Shown: in pieces, positions 21,692 through 24,122 of the stretch
Numbering within the stretch: position 1 is the first letter of the stretch
How the letters are laid out: each line of letters starts with the position of its first letter
Assembly: GCA_964393605.1 (NCBI GenBank)
Contig: CAYMUL010000044.1
Coordinates: forward strand, 1 to 24,122
Reading direction: 5' to 3'
Length of the DNA: 24,122 bases
Source: CAYMUL01 sp964393605
GTDB lineage: Bacteria; Bacteroidota; Ignavibacteria; Ignavibacteriales; Ignavibacteriaceae
Notes under the pieces: generated by a model
The model's input: the letters and a program-made list of their open reading frames with translations, nothing else
What the model was told of the DNA's origin: nothing
The model's database searches: none
Position numbers and translations under genes: made by a program

Positions 21692-23987
21692 TTAAAACCG
21701 TCATCTTCTTCGTTTGAACAAACTCGCCCGCTTGCAAACGATAGAAATAAATACCACTTGGTAATTGATAATTGATAATTGATAATGGATAATTGTAGTA
21801 GCCGGCTTCTTTCCATTCGTTATTAATCAATGTTGCGACTTCATTTCCAAGTACATTAAATATTTTTAATACAACATTGCCGGACGCTGAAAGCTGATAG
21901 CTGATTACTGTGGATGGATTAAACGGATTCGGATAATTTTGTTCAAGCGAAAAATTCTTTGGAGAAATATCAATTTCAATTTCATTTGAATAAGAAAATT
22001 CTCCGTCAAGATCTATCTGCTTCAACCGATAAAAATATTTTCCTGAATTTATTTGATTATCAAGAAATGAATATTCACTTCTTGTGGTTGATGTTCCACT
22101 TCCTTTCACGAAACCGATTGTATTCCATACCGAAGCGTAGCTTCTTCTTTCAATTTCAAACCCGTGGTTATTCAATTCAGTAGCTGTTTTCCAAATTAGC
22201 TTCACACCTCCTTCAAGCGCGACAGCATTGAACGAAACTAACTCGACAGGTATTGGTGGAATTTGCGTAAGCGTTGCTTGCTTTAAAACAATATTGTTAT
22301 TCGGGTCGAACGTAATGCTTTGCGGCTGCTTTGTAAATCTGAAAACGAAATGTTGATTATCGATATCGTTCGTAACGCGAATAGTTGTGTCGCTTAAATC
22401 CGTAAATTGAATTTTCAACTCAATCGGCATTTTGAAAAACACAGTATTAGTTTGAGTTTGATCGGCAACGAAACCGACATCCCAAAAACTTCCGCTCTGT
22501 ACAAAATAATATTTGTTCGCGTACACCGGATGATTTGGATTGTAAATCCATTGATTGAAGAACCAGGTTAAATCTTGCCCGGTTACATCATTCATCTTCT
22601 GAACAAAGTCTGCGGTAATAGAAGACTTATATTTAAAGTTAACGGTATCTGTTGCATAAGATTTAATTGCATTAAAAAATTGTGCATCTCCCAAAACATA
22701 TCTAAACATATGCAGTACGCATGAACCCTTTGCGTAAGTAATTGCAGTATTAAAAAGTTGGCTTGTCGGCGGAGTTGTAATTGCCCATTGAGGATTATAA
22801 ATAGCCCAGCCGGGATTGTTGCTCAAGTAAGAACTTGCATCACTCACAATGCTTTGCTTGTAGCTTGAATAACCGCCGGTGTATTCAAACCAAATTGCTT
22901 CGAGGTAAGTTGCAAAACCTTCGTTCAACCAAATGTCTGCCCATGTGCCGGGAGAAATCATATCTCCAAACCATTGATGAGCGAACTCATGCGAAATTAA
23001 ATTTTCACTCCAGCAATTCGGGCACAAACTTGTGAGCGTTTGATTTTCCATCCCTCCCCACGTGAACTGGTTGTTCAAAGTTGCGAAGCCATTTTTTTCA
23101 AAAGGATGATCGCCAAACTTTTGCGAAAAATATGTTGCCATCGGTATGATTTTAGTTTTAATACTATTGAGGTTGGTTTGATTCTCGCCTGCGTTCCAAT
23201 AAAATCTTATTGGAATAATTTCGGAAGGATTGTTCGGGTTTTGCCAATTCACTATGTCAAGATTATAATTTACCTTTGCCGAAATCACCATTAAATATGT
23301 TGCTATCGGATCGCGGCTTATCCAATTGTAATAAATCGTGTCGCCTGTTTTCGTGGAATCGGCAAGTCTTCCGTTACTACCGAGTTTAACAGTTGCCGGA
23401 ACTTTCGTACGCAAATTCAGTGTTGCTTTGTCAGAAGGTTTATCCCATCCCGGAAACCATTTGCGCGCGCCTTCGGGTTCGCAATCAGTAAATACAAAAC
23501 CGCTGCTTACATAAAATGCACCGTCGGTTACGTTGAGATGTCTGTAATAAATTTTTACACTCGCTGTTTCTCCCGGCTGATATGTTCTATCGAGATTTAT
23601 TGTTACAATATTTGATGTATGAGAAAAAGAAACTCCGGCAAGTCTCACTGAATCGATTGCAAGTGAAGTATTCAGCGCATCGAGTTTTATATTGTTCAAT
23701 GCGGTATCAATCCGGAAAGTTACTGTCGCGGTTCCAACGAAATTTTTGGGATAAGGAGAAATGAAGTTGTTGTAAAGATCAAGATCAAGTGTGTAATTCA
23801 ATACATCAAAAGAATGTTTGGGAGAATTTGGAGAGAGTTCGATTCCATTTATATTCATCGAAGATTTTTTTTCGGCGCAAAATTCATATCCTCTTTTTTC
23901 GAGTGTGGAAGAAAACCCTTGTTGTGCCGAAGTTTGAACTTCGAAAATGAATAACAAAATAAAACTTAAAACAAAAAATCTGTACAT
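21687..23987 (-). CDS. Secreted M1-family metallopeptidase with type IX sorting domain
   Basis: This 766-residue zinc aminopeptidase acts outside the cell. A signal peptide (MYRFFVLSFILLFIFEVQTSAQQ) precedes the M1 N-terminal beta domain (~55-245). The catalytic domain has the exopeptidase motif GGMENQT (~311-317) and the zinc site HEFAHQWFGD (His333, Glu334, His337) with WLNEGFATYLEA (Glu356). The C-terminal part has the LIWKTATELNNHGFEIERR module and a sorting domain with FSLEQNYPNPFNPSTVISY ending GIYFYRLQAGEFVQTKKM. I chose ATG 23987 over the GTG three codons upstream because GGTGA then serves as ribosome-binding site. No usual ERAP1-like C-terminal domain is present, which is normal for this group. 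Confidence 0.95.
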   Translation of the reverse strand: MYRFFVLSFILLFIFEVQTSAQQGFSSTLEKRGYEFCAEKKSSMNINGIELSPNSPKHSFDVLNYTLDLDLYNNFISPYPKNFVGTATVTFRIDTALNNIKLDALNTSLAIDSVRLAGVSFSHTSNIVTINLDRTYQPGETASVKIYYRHLNVTDGAFYVSSGFVFTDCEPEGARKWFPGWDKPSDKATLNLRTKVPATVKLGSNGRLADSTKTGDTIYYNWISRDPIATYLMVISAKVNYNLDIVNWQNPNNPSEIIPIRFYWNAGENQTNLNSIKTKIIPMATYFSQKFGDHPFEKNGFATLNNQFTWGGMENQTLTSLCPNCWSENLISHEFAHQWFGDMISPGTWADIWLNEGFATYLEAIWFEYTGGYSSYKQSIVSDASSYLSNNPGWAIYNPQWAITTPPTSQLFNTAITYAKGSCVLHMFRYVLGDAQFFNAIKSYATDTVNFKYKSSITADFVQKMNDVTGQDLTWFFNQWIYNPNHPVYANKYYFVQSGSFWDVGFVADQTQTNTVFFKMPIELKIQFTDLSDTTIRVTNDIDNQHFVFRFTKQPQSITFDPNNNIVLKQATLTQIPPIPVELVSFNAVALEGGVKLIWKTATELNNHGFEIERRSYASVWNTIGFVKGSGTSTTRSEYSFLDNQINSGKYFYRLKQIDLDGEFSYSNEIEIDISPKNFSLEQNYPNPFNPSTVISYQLSASGNVVLKIFNVLGNEVATLINNEWKEAGYYNYPLSIINYQLPSGIYFYRLQAGEFVQTKKMTVLK
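21763..21797. repeat. Heptamer array inside the M1 peptidase sorting domain
   Basis: Five phased 7-bp units on the plus strand read AATTGAT, AATTGAT, AATTGAT, AATGGAT, AATTGTA. On the coding strand they encode NYPLSII-NYQL, a seven-residue repeat, between GYY and the conserved SGIYFYRLQAG. The unit types match those of the intergenic array at 4296-4316. Confidence 0.85.
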
Positions 23988-24122
23988 GACGATCACCGGT
24001 ATTTGACTAATAAAAATTGTGATGCAAAATAAAATTTTGTTTCGTCATTCTTGTGCTACTTTTCTACACGCAATCATTAAAAACTTTTCATTGTTCTTTT
24101 TCTATTTAGAATCGATTTAACA

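Overview
The window looks like chromosomal DNA from an AT-rich bacterium of the Bacteroidota/Ignavibacteriota group. The main sign is that two large secreted proteins end in a Por/type IX secretion sorting domain of the 'SLEQN(F/Y)PNPFNP' type, which is common in Ignavibacteria-like lineages. Weak Shine-Dalgarno signals, a DPP-IV peptidase with a signal peptide and many short intergenic repeats agree with this. I could not run a search, so the phylum is an inference from motifs.

Layout from left to right. (a) 1-1331: an unannotated flank, an Unstab_antitox/ParE-type toxin-antitoxin pair, and a 0.5-kb repeat-rich gap. (b) 1332-7487: clpB, then a 1-kb gap with an exact 385-bp tandem duplication, a secreted dipeptidyl peptidase IV and a small DUF454 membrane protein. 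(c) 7501-8954: an AbiEi/AbiEii pair behind a large palindrome, then a displaced copy of the 3' end of tpiA. (d) 8973-11144, minus strand: ogt, tpiA and a 72-codon gene in one operon, and a separate nfu Fe-S scaffold gene with its own terminator. (e) 11183-12575: a higA antitoxin next to a frameshifted higB, bracketed by 22-bp direct repeats. (f) 12576-13745: a membrane-anchored AraC-family regulator. (g) 14274-16825: an mlaE-mlaF-mlaD lipid-transport operon. (h) 16884-17683: a DUF104/PIN-domain toxin-antitoxin pair followed by a displaced, frameshifted copy of the 3' end of mlaD. (i) 18057-23987, minus strand: a subtilisin-like protease and an M1 metallopeptidase, both with sorting domains. 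With DPP-IV they form an extracytoplasmic set for protein degradation.

The most interesting signal is architectural. Twice, a small same-strand cassette (a 72-codon gene; a VapBC-like pair) sits directly behind a complete housekeeping gene (tpiA; mlaD), and a second copy of that gene's 3' end, with its own in-frame stop, lies just past the cassette. The differences between the two tails are mostly synonymous or conservative. This suggests that the cassette arrived together with an orthologous gene tail and displaced the resident one. The higBA remnant has a possible third, weaker version of the pattern: a 22-bp direct repeat that includes a stop codon.

A second signal is a family of phased 7-bp arrays of the form AATTnnn. 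They overlap the stop codons of three genes (clpB and both sorting-domain proteases), mark the breakpoints of the 385-bp duplication, and also occur inside the coding sequence of both sorting domains, where they encode a seven-residue NYQL-type repeat.
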